Position numbers and translations under genes: made by a program. A stretch of DNA of 64,000 nt from Actinobacteria bacterium UBA4426 (GTDB taxonomy: Bacteria > Actinomycetota > Actinomycetes > S36-B12), in assembly GCA_002390705.1 (NCBI GenBank), contig DGQA01000012.1, positions 1 to 64,000 on the forward strand. The letters run 5' to 3'. This document shows, piece by piece, positions 17,878 to 25,955 of this stretch. How positions within the stretch are numbered: the stretch's first letter is position 1; the number at the start of each line of letters is the position of its first letter. The notes beneath the pieces are model-generated. The model searched no databases and was not told the origin of the DNA. It was given only the letters and a program-made list of their open reading frames with translations.

Positions 17878-18651
17878 ATGTCATTTGAAATTGCCGCAAT
17901 CGGTGCAAACGGGGTAAACACCCGGCCGGATATTGCCCTGTTGCAAGCCAATGCCACAAATGCGCTGGCAAAGATCTCGGGAGAGGTGAAGGCAGCCCAG
18001 GCAGCCCCGGTTGCCCCGACTAACCCGCCAGTGGGTCTGGTTTCTTCGTTGGCTGCCACTCAAACCGCAATTACGAGCACTCAAAACGCCGTAAATGTCC
18101 TGCAGACGGCGGACTCGGCGTACACCAATGGAGTCGCCCTTGCCCAGCAAGGCGTGGCTTTAGCTACAGATCGGCTGGCTGCAAGCGGTGACTCAGCGGC
18201 GGCCATTGACAGCCAGCTTTTGGCTGTTCAAGCCGGAATCGACTCTATTGGTGCCAACACCACGTTTGGCGGGGTTCCAGTTCTCGGAAATTCGGTGACT
18301 GCCGCGGTGGGCTCTAACGGCGCCAGCATCACGGTGACCCCTGCTTCCATTGGACCGGTCAACTCCGGGACCCCGGTCCAGCCTGGCAGCATTGCCGAGT
18401 TCCAAGCGGCCGCCGTAGCCATCACTAATTCTCAGTCGGTAAATGCGGGGAATCTGAACTCGATGCAAAACTCGCTTCAGGTTCTCGAGTCCACTGTGGT
18501 CAATCAGCAAGCGGCGATCGGTCAGGCTCTTGATGTGGGTGTTGTGAAAGAGATGATGAACCTGACTTCGGCCAGTATCGGTGCAGACCCTGCCGCCGCC
18601 CTGCAAGCTCAGGCCATGCAAATGTCTGATGCGGTGTTTAAACTCCTGTAA
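17878..18651 (+). CDS. Divergent flagellin-like protein
   Basis: A 257-residue protein that aligns in general layout with the two flagellins downstream but is strongly diverged. The C-terminal D0/D1 helix is recognisable (VVKEMMNLTSASI, QAMQMSDAVFKLL), and the N-terminal LARISSGLK of the flagellins is here LAKISGEVK. The usual N-terminal ALNVYNNLGVHQ segment is replaced by an unrelated one. It follows fliA by 33 bases with GAGAGG before its ATG, so it is probably cotranscribed with the sigma factor and not driven by a late promoter. It could be a minor filament component, a junction or cap-proximal subunit, or a regulatory substrate. Confidence 0.75.
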   Translation: MSFEIAAIGANGVNTRPDIALLQANATNALAKISGEVKAAQAAPVAPTNPPVGLVSSLAATQTAITSTQNAVNVLQTADSAYTNGVALAQQGVALATDRLAASGDSAAAIDSQLLAVQAGIDSIGANTTFGGVPVLGNSVTAAVGSNGASITVTPASIGPVNSGTPVQPGSIAEFQAAAVAITNSQSVNAGNLNSMQNSLQVLESTVVNQQAAIGQALDVGVVKEMMNLTSASIGADPAAALQAQAMQMSDAVFKLL

Positions 18652-18689
18652 ATCCGATTATCAAATCGCCTGCTAAAACGCTAAGCGGT

Positions 18690-18697
18690 GCCGATAA
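18690..18697 (+). promoter_or_regulatory. FliA-type -10 element before fliD
   Basis: A perfect GCCGATAA lies 19 bases before the fliD GTG. The octamer at the position expected for the -35 (18671-18678, TGCTAAAA) is poor; a TAAA lies three bases further in. The predicted leader would be about 12 bases and start at the GGAGGT ribosome binding site. Confidence is lower than for the other elements because only the -10 half is good. Confidence 0.5.
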
Positions 18698-18715
18698 GAT
18701 GAATGGAGGTGTGTT

Positions 18716-19777
18716 GTGGTCGCCATAACGTCAATGAACTTGATCGATGTACAAGCCATCGTGTCTAACATCATGGCTGTTGAGTCTTTGCGGGGCGACC
18801 GACTCGCGGCGCAAAAGTCCACTCAAAGTGCGCAAATAGTTGCTTTACAAGAGCTCAACACCAGTATGGCGGCGGTAGGGACGGCCGCTCAAGCCATTAC
18901 CAGTGCGGCGAGATGGGTCCCACCTACCACCGCGGTCGCTTTTTCTGACTCTGGCGACGCTGGCAAAGTGTCGGCGTATTCGAGCGCGGGGGCTGTTTCA
19001 GGGGCTTCCCCGTACCCATTCTCCGTCACTTCGATTGTGGGTGGCGGGTCTACAACCGCGACTATCTCGTACACCAAAAATAGTGCGACAGTGACGCAAA
19101 CATCAAGCTCGAACACGTTTTCAGGACTGGCAGACTTCCCAGGATTGACGATCACGGTGTCGGGGGTGACTGCAGGGACGGCCACTGTAACTCCCAGCGC
19201 GACTACTTCATCGACTTCGACCGTAATGACAACTGCCGCCCAGAACCTGGTGACGGCTTTGAACACCACGCTTAATTTAATCAAAGTGCAGACCGCGGCA
19301 GATGGGGTTTTGGAAACGAGCTACACCACTAAGGAGGTGTCGCAAAACCTGCTCACCACCGCATTTGACTCAAACACGCTTGCCTCTTTGGCAGATACCG
19401 GGATTAATTTGACCAGGTATGGATCATTTACCTTTGACTCATCTGTTTTGAGCACGGCTTATGACAACAGAGCATCAACTCCTGCTTCTCTGGACACTAT
19501 TGGGCAGGTTGCGGCCTTTGCGGCCCGTGTTGACGCGGTTGCGACAGCGGCAACATCTATCACGGGCTCGTTGTCCCGCGAGGTTTCTTCTGGCCAATCC
19601 CGTGTATCTGATTTGACCCAACAGATCCTCGACATGAACACTGCTCTCACGCAGCGTGAGAATTCACTCACCGTGTTTTACTCAGAACTCAACGCTAAAA
19701 TTTCGTCACTCCAATCCCAACAAAGCTACTTGCAGACTTCACTAGATGTTTTCGTTAAAGCACTGACCAAAAGTTGA
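18716..19777 (+). CDS. fliD: Flagellar filament cap protein FliD (HAP2)
   Basis: Caps the growing filament and folds flagellin subunits at the tip. The N-terminal FliD_N region is about residues 8-100 and the C-terminal heptad-rich FliD_C about 255-353, with LTQRENSLTVFYSELNAK and ISSLQSQQSYLQTSL. At 353 residues it is shorter than typical FliD (about 450 or more), with a reduced, Ser/Thr-rich central domain, in line with the short flagellins here. The GTG start has GGAGGT 5 bases upstream. It begins a fliD-fliS-fliT-like run. Confidence 0.9.
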   Translation: MVAITSMNLIDVQAIVSNIMAVESLRGDRLAAQKSTQSAQIVALQELNTSMAAVGTAAQAITSAARWVPPTTAVAFSDSGDAGKVSAYSSAGAVSGASPYPFSVTSIVGGGSTTATISYTKNSATVTQTSSSNTFSGLADFPGLTITVSGVTAGTATVTPSATTSSTSTVMTTAAQNLVTALNTTLNLIKVQTAADGVLETSYTTKEVSQNLLTTAFDSNTLASLADTGINLTRYGSFTFDSSVLSTAYDNRASTPASLDTIGQVAAFAARVDAVATAATSITGSLSREVSSGQSRVSDLTQQILDMNTALTQRENSLTVFYSELNAKISSLQSQQSYLQTSLDVFVKALTKS

Positions 19778-19782
19778 TCTGA

Positions 19783-20196
19783 ATGCAAAAAAATCCGTAT
19801 CAGGCCGCCGCCAACTACCGTGACCATGCCGTAACGACCGCATCACCTGCACGAATTGTGGTCTTAGCTTTTGAACGGCTCACCCTTGACCTCGAGCGAG
19901 CATTGGTGGCCCTTGAAAATGGTGAACACCCCCACACTCATCTAATTCATGCTCAAGAACTGTTGATGGCCTTGCTCTCTGGTGTAGATACCAATGCATG
20001 GGAGCACGCTCACCGCCTCAGCACGATCTACCTCTCCGTTCACCAAAGTCTGATCACCGCGAATATTGAAAAGAACCCAGCCTTAATCAAAGACAGCTTG
20101 GTCATCATTGTGGGGCTTAAAGATGCATGGACCCAGGCCGAAAGGCAGGCCGGTGAACTTTCATCTGCCCGGCCGGTTCGAGTCGTTGATGCCTGA
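19783..20196 (+). CDS. fliS: Flagellin export chaperone FliS
   Basis: A 137-residue helical chaperone that binds the flagellin C-terminus in the cytoplasm and delivers it to the export gate. The N-terminus (NPYQAAANYRDHAVTTASP, followed by IVVLAFERLTLDLERAL) and the helix QELLMALLSGVD are characteristic of FliS. It follows fliD by five bases and overlaps the next small gene by eight bases, so the three are translationally coupled. Length and order are as in other Gram-positive flagellar operons. Confidence 0.92.
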   Translation: MQKNPYQAAANYRDHAVTTASPARIVVLAFERLTLDLERALVALENGEHPHTHLIHAQELLMALLSGVDTNAWEHAHRLSTIYLSVHQSLITANIEKNPALIKDSLVIIVGLKDAWTQAERQAGELSSARPVRVVDA

Positions 20197-20503
20197 TCGC
20201 GCGCAAGTTATTGCGGAGTGGGAATGCGCCCTGGACCGAATCGAGTTAGATCTTCAACTTGCTCTTTCAGCAGCGCACGATCCGTTGGCCGGTCCGCTAG
20301 AAATCTGGGACCCACCGGCTGATTTACCCCCCATGCCAGCTGAAGTGGCGGACAGAGTGCGGCGTCTACTTGAACAGCAAGGGGAACTGCTACTGCAACT
20401 GGAGTCGAGCCGACGAAAAATTAGGCGACACCTCCAGTACCTTGACGCGAACGCCGCAAAAGGGATGACCAGCGGCCCACTATTTATTGACACTCAGTCA
20501 TAG
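20189..20503 (+). CDS. Small FliT-position helical protein
   Basis: A 104-residue acidic, mostly helical protein (DRAQVIAEWECALDRIELDL, then EVADRVRRLLEQQGELLLQL). Its ATG lies inside the end of fliS, and its size and place match FliT-type chaperones that bind FliD. Sequence similarity to FliT itself is not evident, so the call rests on position and helical pattern. It is the last gene of the fliD unit. Confidence 0.6.
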   Translation: MPDRAQVIAEWECALDRIELDLQLALSAAHDPLAGPLEIWDPPADLPPMPAEVADRVRRLLEQQGELLLQLESSRRKIRRHLQYLDANAAKGMTSGPLFIDTQS

Positions 20504-20538
20504 ATTCACCTAACTTTATAGATTTTTCGCGAAATCCC

Positions 20539-20565
20539 TTAATTGCCAACGGAAATGACCGTTAC
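20539..20565 (+). promoter_or_regulatory. Weak FliA-type promoter before flagellin A
   Basis: TTAATTGC at 20539-20546, 11 bases, then ACCGTTAC at 20558-20565. Spacing fits the other elements in the cluster, but both halves are imperfect. Transcription would start near 20572, 49 bases before the flagellin ATG. Confidence 0.35.
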
Positions 20566-20615
20566 TTCCCCTGAGTTCCAAGGACGGACCTCAGTTAATG
20601 AGTCTTCAAGGAGGA
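20549..20615 (+). promoter_or_regulatory. Cluster of GGA motifs in flagellin A leader (candidate CsrA sites)
   Basis: Four ANGGA motifs (20549-20553, 20580-20584, 20584-20588, 20608-20612) and an overlapping GAGGA lie in the leader; the last two cover the AAGGAGG ribosome binding site. CsrA is encoded in the same cluster and is known in Bacillus subtilis to repress hag translation by binding such sites. The flagellin B leader has only one GGA. The role is inferred. Confidence 0.45.
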
Positions 20616-20620
20616 AGATC

Positions 20621-21367
20621 ATGGCGTTTCAAGTTAATTCCAATGTCGCAGCATTAAACGTATACAACAATCTTGGGGTGCATCAGACGAAGGCCGCTGA
20701 TTCACTTGCCCGGATTTCTAGTGGTCTCAAGTCTGCGGGTGCTGGTGATGTATCCAGTGCGGGAACCGCCGCTGTGATCACGCAGAACCGGCAGGCCACC
20801 ATGAGCAACATCAGCCTGGTGCAAAATGCGATCAACCAGCTTCAGGTCGCTGATGCGGTCTACGGTGAAGCGATGGCTCTGGTCTCACAAGGAATTGCGG
20901 TAGCAGCAACAGCGGGCAATGCTGGTGCTGACACGTCGGCCGTTACCGCTCAACTCGTGGCCATAACTGCGGCTGTGGCTTCGCTGAGCACCAACGTCCA
21001 ATACAACGGATCCCGCGCACTTGTCACCGCCGCCGCACCGAACATTGGTGTTGGCGCCTTGACCGTCACACCAGCTACTGTTGCTGCCGTTGCTACTGAC
21101 AACACTGCCGGTTACGTGGCTGCTGCGGCCGCGATTGCGGACCTGCGGGCCACAAATGGTGGCAACATTGCGGCGCTGCAGAATGCTCTGCAGGCACTCA
21201 ATGCCGTGTCAGCAAATGAGTTGGCCGGTCTCGGTCAAGTCCAGGACACCGATATTGCTACTGAAATGATGAGCTTGACTTCAGCAAACATCATGACCGA
21301 AGCTGCAACAGCGATGCTCGCCCAGGCAATGCAAATGCCCAACAGCGTGCTTAAGCTGCTCCAGTAA
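20621..21367 (+). CDS. Flagellin A
   Basis: Filament subunit of 248 residues, consisting almost only of the D0/D1 helices. N-terminal D0 is seen in NSNVAALNVYNNLGVHQTKA, D1 in SLARISSGLKSAG and VQNAINQLQVADAVYGEAM, and the C-terminus in DTDIATEMMSLTSANIMTE and QAMQMPNSVLKLLQ. A short central region with alternating Ala/Val/Thr replaces the variable domains. The ATG with AAGGAGG 6 bases upstream was chosen; an upstream in-frame start would add 26 residues not found in flagellins. It is followed by a strong terminator, so it ends its unit. Closely similar to flagellin B. Confidence 0.94.
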   Translation: MAFQVNSNVAALNVYNNLGVHQTKAADSLARISSGLKSAGAGDVSSAGTAAVITQNRQATMSNISLVQNAINQLQVADAVYGEAMALVSQGIAVAATAGNAGADTSAVTAQLVAITAAVASLSTNVQYNGSRALVTAAAPNIGVGALTVTPATVAAVATDNTAGYVAAAAAIADLRATNGGNIAALQNALQALNAVSANELAGLGQVQDTDIATEMMSLTSANIMTEAATAMLAQAMQMPNSVLKLLQ

Positions 21368-21387
21368 CCTCAGCAGTTCCATTGGCC

Positions 21388-21432
21388 GGTGGCCACAGCG
21401 CAAATTGTGCGCTGTGGCCACCGTTTTGTTTC
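21388..21432 (+). terminator. Rho-independent terminator after flagellin A
   Basis: A perfect 15-bp stem (21388-21402 pairing with 21408-21422, GGTGGCCACAGCGCA and its complement) with a 5-base loop, followed by GTTTTGTTTC. It lies 20 bases after the flagellin A stop. Confidence 0.93.
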
Positions 21433-21524
21433 TTGGAAGACGGCACAACTCTTAATGAGGCGCTGACTTCATCGAGAGCTGTGCCTGATTGAGCATAAAT
21501 ATCGTTTTTCCCCTTTCTTTTCCC

Positions 21525-21551
21525 TCAAGTAGAGCTGAAGATTGCCGAGAC
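21525..21551 (+). promoter_or_regulatory. FliA-type promoter of flagellin B
   Basis: TCAAGTAG at 21525-21532, 11 bases, then GCCGAGAC at 21544-21551. Transcription would start near 21558, about 95 bases before the GTG. The -35 octamer is nearly identical to that before flhA (TCAAGTGG). Confidence 0.7.
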
Positions 21552-21652
21552 GCCCGAGAAGTTGTAATATTGGGTTCCTATTTGCGGTAGAGACCGTGTG
21601 TCAGCCCACGCAAGGGCTACTTGCACGAAAGTTTCACGAATGAGGGGGAGTT

Positions 21653-22399
21653 GTGCCTTTTCAAATTGGTGCCAATTACCCAGCACTAAATGTCTACAAC
21701 AATCTTGGGGTGCACCAGGCGAAGGCCGCTGATTCACTTGCCCGGATTTCTAGTGGCCTCAAGGCTGCTGGCGGTGGTGATGTCGCCAGTGCGGGAGCCG
21801 CCACCACTTTGAGTGCCAGTATGGCGGCTACCCAAAGCAACATCGGCCTGGTCCAAGCCGCAATCAACACGCTACAGACTGCCGACAGTGCCTACGGTGA
21901 AATGATCGCTCTTGGCAACACAGGGTTGGCACTGGCCAATACACTCGGTGACGCCGGAGTTGACACTTCGGCGATTACCGCCCAATTGGTCACGCTGACA
22001 GCGGGGATCGCTTCGATCAACACAAATACGCAGTTCAATGGGGTAGCTGTATTGGGCACCGCCCTATCCCCCAAAGTGGGTGTCGGTTCCACGACGGTCA
22101 CACCGGCTGCTGCAACACCTCCGTCCGCCAACACTAGCTCCGCTTACACCACCTTTTTGAATGGCACGTTGGATCTTCGGTCAACGAATGCAGGCAACCT
22201 TGCTTCGTTGCAGAACACTCTGCAGGTACTCAACTCAGTTGCCGCGACTGAGTTGGTCGGTATCGGTGAAGTCCAGGACACCGATATTGCTACAGAGATG
22301 ATGAACTTGACCTCAGCAAACATTTTGACCGCGGCGGCTACAGCGATGCTTGCCCAAGCAATGCAAATGCCCAGCAGTGTACTCACGCTGCTGAGGTAG
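21653..22399 (+). CDS. Flagellin B
   Basis: A second filament subunit of 248 residues. Its N-terminus (ALNVYNNLGVHQAKAADSL) and C-terminus (DTDIATEMMNLTSANILT, QAMQMPSSVLTLLR) are nearly the same as in flagellin A, while the middle differs (SINTNTQFNGVAVLGTALSP). It starts with GTG, preceded by GAGGGGGAG. It has its own FliA-type promoter upstream and a terminator after it, so unlike many duplicated flagellins it can be expressed alone. The pair probably arose by tandem duplication. Confidence 0.94.
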   Translation: MPFQIGANYPALNVYNNLGVHQAKAADSLARISSGLKAAGGGDVASAGAATTLSASMAATQSNIGLVQAAINTLQTADSAYGEMIALGNTGLALANTLGDAGVDTSAITAQLVTLTAGIASINTNTQFNGVAVLGTALSPKVGVGSTTVTPAAATPPSANTSSAYTTFLNGTLDLRSTNAGNLASLQNTLQVLNSVAATELVGIGEVQDTDIATEMMNLTSANILTAAATAMLAQAMQMPSSVLTLLR

Positions 22400-22421
22400 T
22401 GGGTCGGCTCTGAGCAAAGAC

Positions 22422-22444
22422 AACACCGATGAAGGGTGTTTTTT
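22422..22444 (+). terminator. Rho-independent terminator after flagellin B
   Basis: AACACC at 22422-22427 pairs with GGTGTT at 22435-22440, directly followed by a run of T. The stem is short, but position (23 bases after the stop) and T-tract fit a terminator. Confidence 0.7.
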
Positions 22445-22553
22445 GTGTCCCAGAAAAAGGCTCCAGACGAGAATCCTGAGGATCTCACTGACCAGGGCTG
22501 GTTTCACTGGCCTAGGGAACAGGCCAAGTAGCTAATCCCAGCATCATCTGTGA

Positions 22554-22587
22554 ACCCCTCATGAGAGAGGTGGTTTTTTTTCACCTC
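22554..22587 (+). terminator. Possible second hairpin with T-tract before flgN
   Basis: CCCCTC..GAGAGG-type pairing is followed by TGGTTTTTTTT; the T-tract is itself flanked by GAGGTG and CACCTC, which could pair in an alternative fold. It ends where the next FliA-type promoter begins. It may back up the terminator after flagellin B. Confidence 0.4.
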
Positions 22588-22612
22588 AGGTATTCGACGT
22601 TTACTCCGATAA
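22586..22612 (+). promoter_or_regulatory. FliA-type promoter of the flgN-flgK-flgL-fliW-csrA unit
   Basis: TCAGGTAT at 22586-22593, 11 bases, then TCCGATAA at 22605-22612. Transcription would start near 22619, leaving a leader of about 130 bases before the flgN start. Confidence 0.72.
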
Positions 22613-22747
22613 GGATTCCATACACACAGTTCCCTTTTTTCTTGGTAATCCGTTATTCTCAAGATTCTTAATGATCGGCCGATGAGTAAGGTAGTCAGGG
22701 AATGGGCTCAAAAGCCGTTCCCACACACCGACCTTGAGGAGGCAAGC

Positions 22748-23242
22748 ATGGACATGTCCGGGCTTTCCTCCCTGCTATGGCGCGAACGGGATATTCTCGA
22801 CAATCTCCTGTTTAAACTCGATGTCCAGCAGCTTCTACTCATGAGCGGGCGATCTGGCTGGTTGGTACGGGCCAGCCGTGAAATTGAGACCGCCTTAGAG
22901 CAGGTACGAATCATTGAGCTTGAGAGGGCCGTCCGATTCGAACGAATAGCTGAGGATCTTGATTCGACAACGGCTCCAAGCCTGTCGGCAATCGCCGAAT
23001 CGGCCGAAGAACCATGGAAAAGCCTTCTGACCGAGCATTACGAAGCCTTTTTAGAGATAGCAGCGCAGATTCAAAAAATTACCTCACTCAACCGTGAGCT
23101 CGCTTCAGCGGCCCAAGTAGCCACCGAAGCAATTCTCGCCGGAATCCAAGGGGATTCGGATCCCGTCTTACATTTATATGCGCAGACCGGTGCTGCGGAA
23201 AAAGTCGACCGCAAGTCCGTATTTGTCGACGAGGGGCTCTGA
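22748..23242 (+). CDS. flgN: FlgN-family flagellar export chaperone
   Basis: A 164-residue helical protein with the FlgN pattern SSLLWRERDILDNLLFKLDV near the N-terminus, followed by long amphipathic helices. FlgN escorts the hook-filament junction proteins FlgK and FlgL, whose genes follow directly. The ATG at 22748 has GAGGAGG 5 bases upstream and was preferred to an ATG 22 codons earlier that lacks a ribosome binding site. It ends one base before the flgK GTG. Confidence 0.82.
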   Translation: MDMSGLSSLLWRERDILDNLLFKLDVQQLLLMSGRSGWLVRASREIETALEQVRIIELERAVRFERIAEDLDSTTAPSLSAIAESAEEPWKSLLTEHYEAFLEIAAQIQKITSLNRELASAAQVATEAILAGIQGDSDPVLHLYAQTGAAEKVDRKSVFVDEGL

Positions 23243-23243
23243 C

Positions 23244-24575
23244 GTGGCGACCTTCTCAGGAATTTCCACGGCACTGTCGTCATTGCAGGCACAACGCGTT
23301 GCCATGGACGTTGCCGGACAAAACATCGCCAATGTCAGCACCCCTGGATACTCACGACAACGGGTTGACATGACAGCTGGTGCAATCGGGGTGGACGTTT
23401 CTTCAATCCAACGGCTCCACAGTGGAATACTCGGAGATCGGGCACGCACCGAAGGAGCACGACTGGGTGACCTCACGGTGACAAGCACCGTATTGAACCA
23501 AATCGAACAAGTCCTACCGGAGCCGAGTACATCCGGCCTTCAGGCAAAGCTAGATGCACTGTGGACGGGATTCGCGGATATCGCGAGAGACACAAGCAAT
23601 GCAGCCGCCCGAATACAAGTAATCGCACAAGCCAACGTGCTCACAGACACACTTAACGATGCAGCCCAGCAATTAACAAATATTTCAGCCAGCCACACAA
23701 AAAACTTGACGAATTTGGTGACCTCAGCAAACTCCTACGCCAAACAGATTGCCGAGCTCAACATTTCAATCAGTCAGACCCCAGAGGGAACAACCGCAAT
23801 AAATGCCTTGATGGACCAGCGTTCCTATGCGGCATCTCAACTTGCCGAAGCCGTGGGTGGCACCTACCTGATCGACAGCAGTAACAACATGAGTGTGTCC
23901 CTCGGCGGAGCGACCTTCGTTGGTCCAGCGAATCACTCAACACTGCAAGTTGCCACAGCAGGCGGAACAACATCGGTGCAGTGGTCGAGAAACGACTCAG
24001 CAGCTGCCATTTCAAGTGGAAATGCCAACGGTTACCTCACTGCGATCGCCACCACAATCCCAGCCTGGACGACATCACTTAATGCTGTTGCCAGCGCCCT
24101 CGCAACTACGGTGAATAATGCTCAGGCTGCCGGGTTTGATTCTGCGGGAACCGCAGGCACAGACCTTTTTACAGGTACCACAGCAGCTACCATCAGCGTC
24201 GCATTAACCGCCGGCTCAAAAATTGCTGCCTCGTCGGTTGCACCCGCTGGGGGAGTTGCCTCACTCAACGGATCTAATGCGGACGCGATGTCGGCACTGG
24301 GAAGAACGGCCAATGGAGCTGACGAGCTGTATCAAGATCTGGTCGTATCCCTAGGTTTCGCCGCTCAAGGTGCCCAGCAAACGTCAGAGACGGTGCAGGC
24401 TTTCATGGCGAGCATCACCAGCCAAATTGATTCACAGTCCGCCGTCAACATAGATGAAGAGATGGCGAATTTGCTCACCTACCAGCGAGGCTATGAAGCG
24501 GCCGCCCGCGTCCTTACCGCAATTGACGACGCACTCGATACCCTCATCAACCGCACCGGCCTTGTCGGACGATAG
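23244..24575 (+). CDS. flgK: Hook-filament junction protein FlgK (HAP1)
   Basis: A 443-residue junction protein between hook and filament. The N-terminal flagellar rod/hook motif is GISTALSSLQAQRVAMDVAG and NIANVSTPGYSRQRV (about 4-44); the C-terminus has VNIDEEMANLLTYQRGYEAA, typical of FlgK. It starts with GTG one base after flgN ends; a longer in-frame reading would run into flgN. The central part is Ala/Thr-rich and variable. It is cotranscribed with flgL nine bases downstream. Confidence 0.93.
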   Translation: MATFSGISTALSSLQAQRVAMDVAGQNIANVSTPGYSRQRVDMTAGAIGVDVSSIQRLHSGILGDRARTEGARLGDLTVTSTVLNQIEQVLPEPSTSGLQAKLDALWTGFADIARDTSNAAARIQVIAQANVLTDTLNDAAQQLTNISASHTKNLTNLVTSANSYAKQIAELNISISQTPEGTTAINALMDQRSYAASQLAEAVGGTYLIDSSNNMSVSLGGATFVGPANHSTLQVATAGGTTSVQWSRNDSAAAISSGNANGYLTAIATTIPAWTTSLNAVASALATTVNNAQAAGFDSAGTAGTDLFTGTTAATISVALTAGSKIAASSVAPAGGVASLNGSNADAMSALGRTANGADELYQDLVVSLGFAAQGAQQTSETVQAFMASITSQIDSQSAVNIDEEMANLLTYQRGYEAAARVLTAIDDALDTLINRTGLVGR

Positions 24576-24584
24576 GAACTATCC

Positions 24585-25475
24585 ATGACCTCAATTACGC
24601 GCTTTGCAACTGGTTCGCAAAGCCTGCAAAATATGGACTCAGTGAGCTCAATGAGCAAGCGCATGGCCCAACTTCAGGAGCAGATCTCCTCCGGCAAGGC
24701 AATCCAACGTGCCAGTGAAGACCCGAGCGGCACCAGGTCAGTTATGGCGCTGCGGGCGGAGCAAACCCGCATGTCGCAGTACGCGCAAAACATCGACAAT
24801 GGTGTACTCAGACTCAATGCGACGCGCACCCAAGTGGACTCAATCAACGAACAACTTCTCAAAGCCCGTGAGCTTGTGCTTCAAGGGCAGGCCTCCAATT
24901 CGACTGCGGGCACCCGAGCCACACTCGCTGCCCAAATTGATGTCATTGCTTCCAGTCTGCTAATAGCAGCAAATTTTGACTTCGCTGGACGAGCCCTTTT
25001 CAATGGTGCAACATCGGCAGCCACCGCCTACAACGCTGGAGGCGATTACATCGGAGACACCAATCAGGTCACCACGCGGGTTGATGACTCTGGCTCTACG
25101 GTCAGAATTGAATTAAATGGCCCCGAAGTTCTCGGTGTTGGGGGAGCGAATGCCTTTGCCGTGCTCACCGCCATCGCAGACAGTTTGCGAAACACCCCGG
25201 GCAACCTCCCAGCCAACCTAGTGTCACTGGACTCAGTGATTGCCACGGCTCGCGGCGCCCAAGCAACCATCGGCTCTCGAATCAATCAACTCAATGAACT
25301 TCACGACGTAACTGCGGACCGGATTTTGAATGTCACGGGGGCTTTGGCCGCTGTTGAAGACACCGACCTCACAAAATCTGTGATGGAATTAACCATGCAG
25401 CAGACAAGCTACGAAGCAGCCCTGTACGCCACGGCCAGTATTATGCAACCATCGTTGATGGATTTCTTAAGATAA
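24585..25475 (+). CDS. flgL: Hook-filament junction protein FlgL (HAP3)
   Basis: A 296-residue flagellin-related junction protein. N-terminal helices show MSKRMAQLQEQISSGKAIQR and ASEDPSGTRSVMALR, and the C-terminus EDTDLTKSVMELTMQQTSYE, then AALYATASIMQPSLMDFLR, as in FlgL. The short insert between helices has FDFAGRALFNG, the analogue of the FxG motif seen in the family. It follows flgK and precedes fliW by about 55 bases. Confidence 0.93.
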   Translation: MTSITRFATGSQSLQNMDSVSSMSKRMAQLQEQISSGKAIQRASEDPSGTRSVMALRAEQTRMSQYAQNIDNGVLRLNATRTQVDSINEQLLKARELVLQGQASNSTAGTRATLAAQIDVIASSLLIAANFDFAGRALFNGATSAATAYNAGGDYIGDTNQVTTRVDDSGSTVRIELNGPEVLGVGGANAFAVLTAIADSLRNTPGNLPANLVSLDSVIATARGAQATIGSRINQLNELHDVTADRILNVTGALAAVEDTDLTKSVMELTMQQTSYEAALYATASIMQPSLMDFLR

Positions 25476-25531
25476 CTGTGTTTAAGAGAACGATAATTCA
25501 CATGAATTCACAAGCTGGAGAGGGAGAGCAC

Positions 25532-25948
25532 ATGTCAGACATCACGCCAAATGGTGTGCAGAACGACGTCCCTGTGGTGGAAGTACGGGGCGGGCTTTTG
25601 GGGTTTCCTGAATTCACCCAGTTCTCCCTAATCAAATTAAACGATGAAGGATTGGTATACCGACTCCAATCACTTGAAGATGCTGCCATCAATTTTGTGG
25701 TCGTCCCGGCAGCGTCATTCTTTCCTAATTACGCGCCTCTCGTCGACGATGAAGTGGCGAGGCGGTTCGACCTCGAAAGCGGCCCAGAAGTGTTATTGCT
25801 TCTTGTTGTGACATTGGGTGAATCTTTCAAAGATTCCACAGTGAACATGATGGCTCCCCTTCTTCTTGATCCCAACGCCCAAATTGCAGAACAGATAATT
25901 GTGGAAAATACTGATTTGTCTGTACGCACTCCGCTAATGGCTGCGTAG
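25532..25948 (+). CDS. fliW: Flagellar assembly factor FliW
   Basis: A 138-residue small barrel protein that binds and inhibits CsrA and is itself titrated by flagellin, coupling flagellin synthesis to export. The motif RGGLLGFPEFTQFSLIKL and the FVVVPAASFFPNY segment match the family. The ATG at 25532, preceded by GGAGAGGGAG, was chosen; an in-frame ATG at 25478 would add 18 residues not usual for FliW. It is eight bases upstream of csrA, the normal pairing in Gram-positive flagellar clusters. Confidence 0.92.
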   Translation: MSDITPNGVQNDVPVVEVRGGLLGFPEFTQFSLIKLNDEGLVYRLQSLEDAAINFVVVPAASFFPNYAPLVDDEVARRFDLESGPEVLLLLVVTLGESFKDSTVNMMAPLLLDPNAQIAEQIIVENTDLSVRTPLMAA

Positions 25949-25955
25949 GTAGCAG

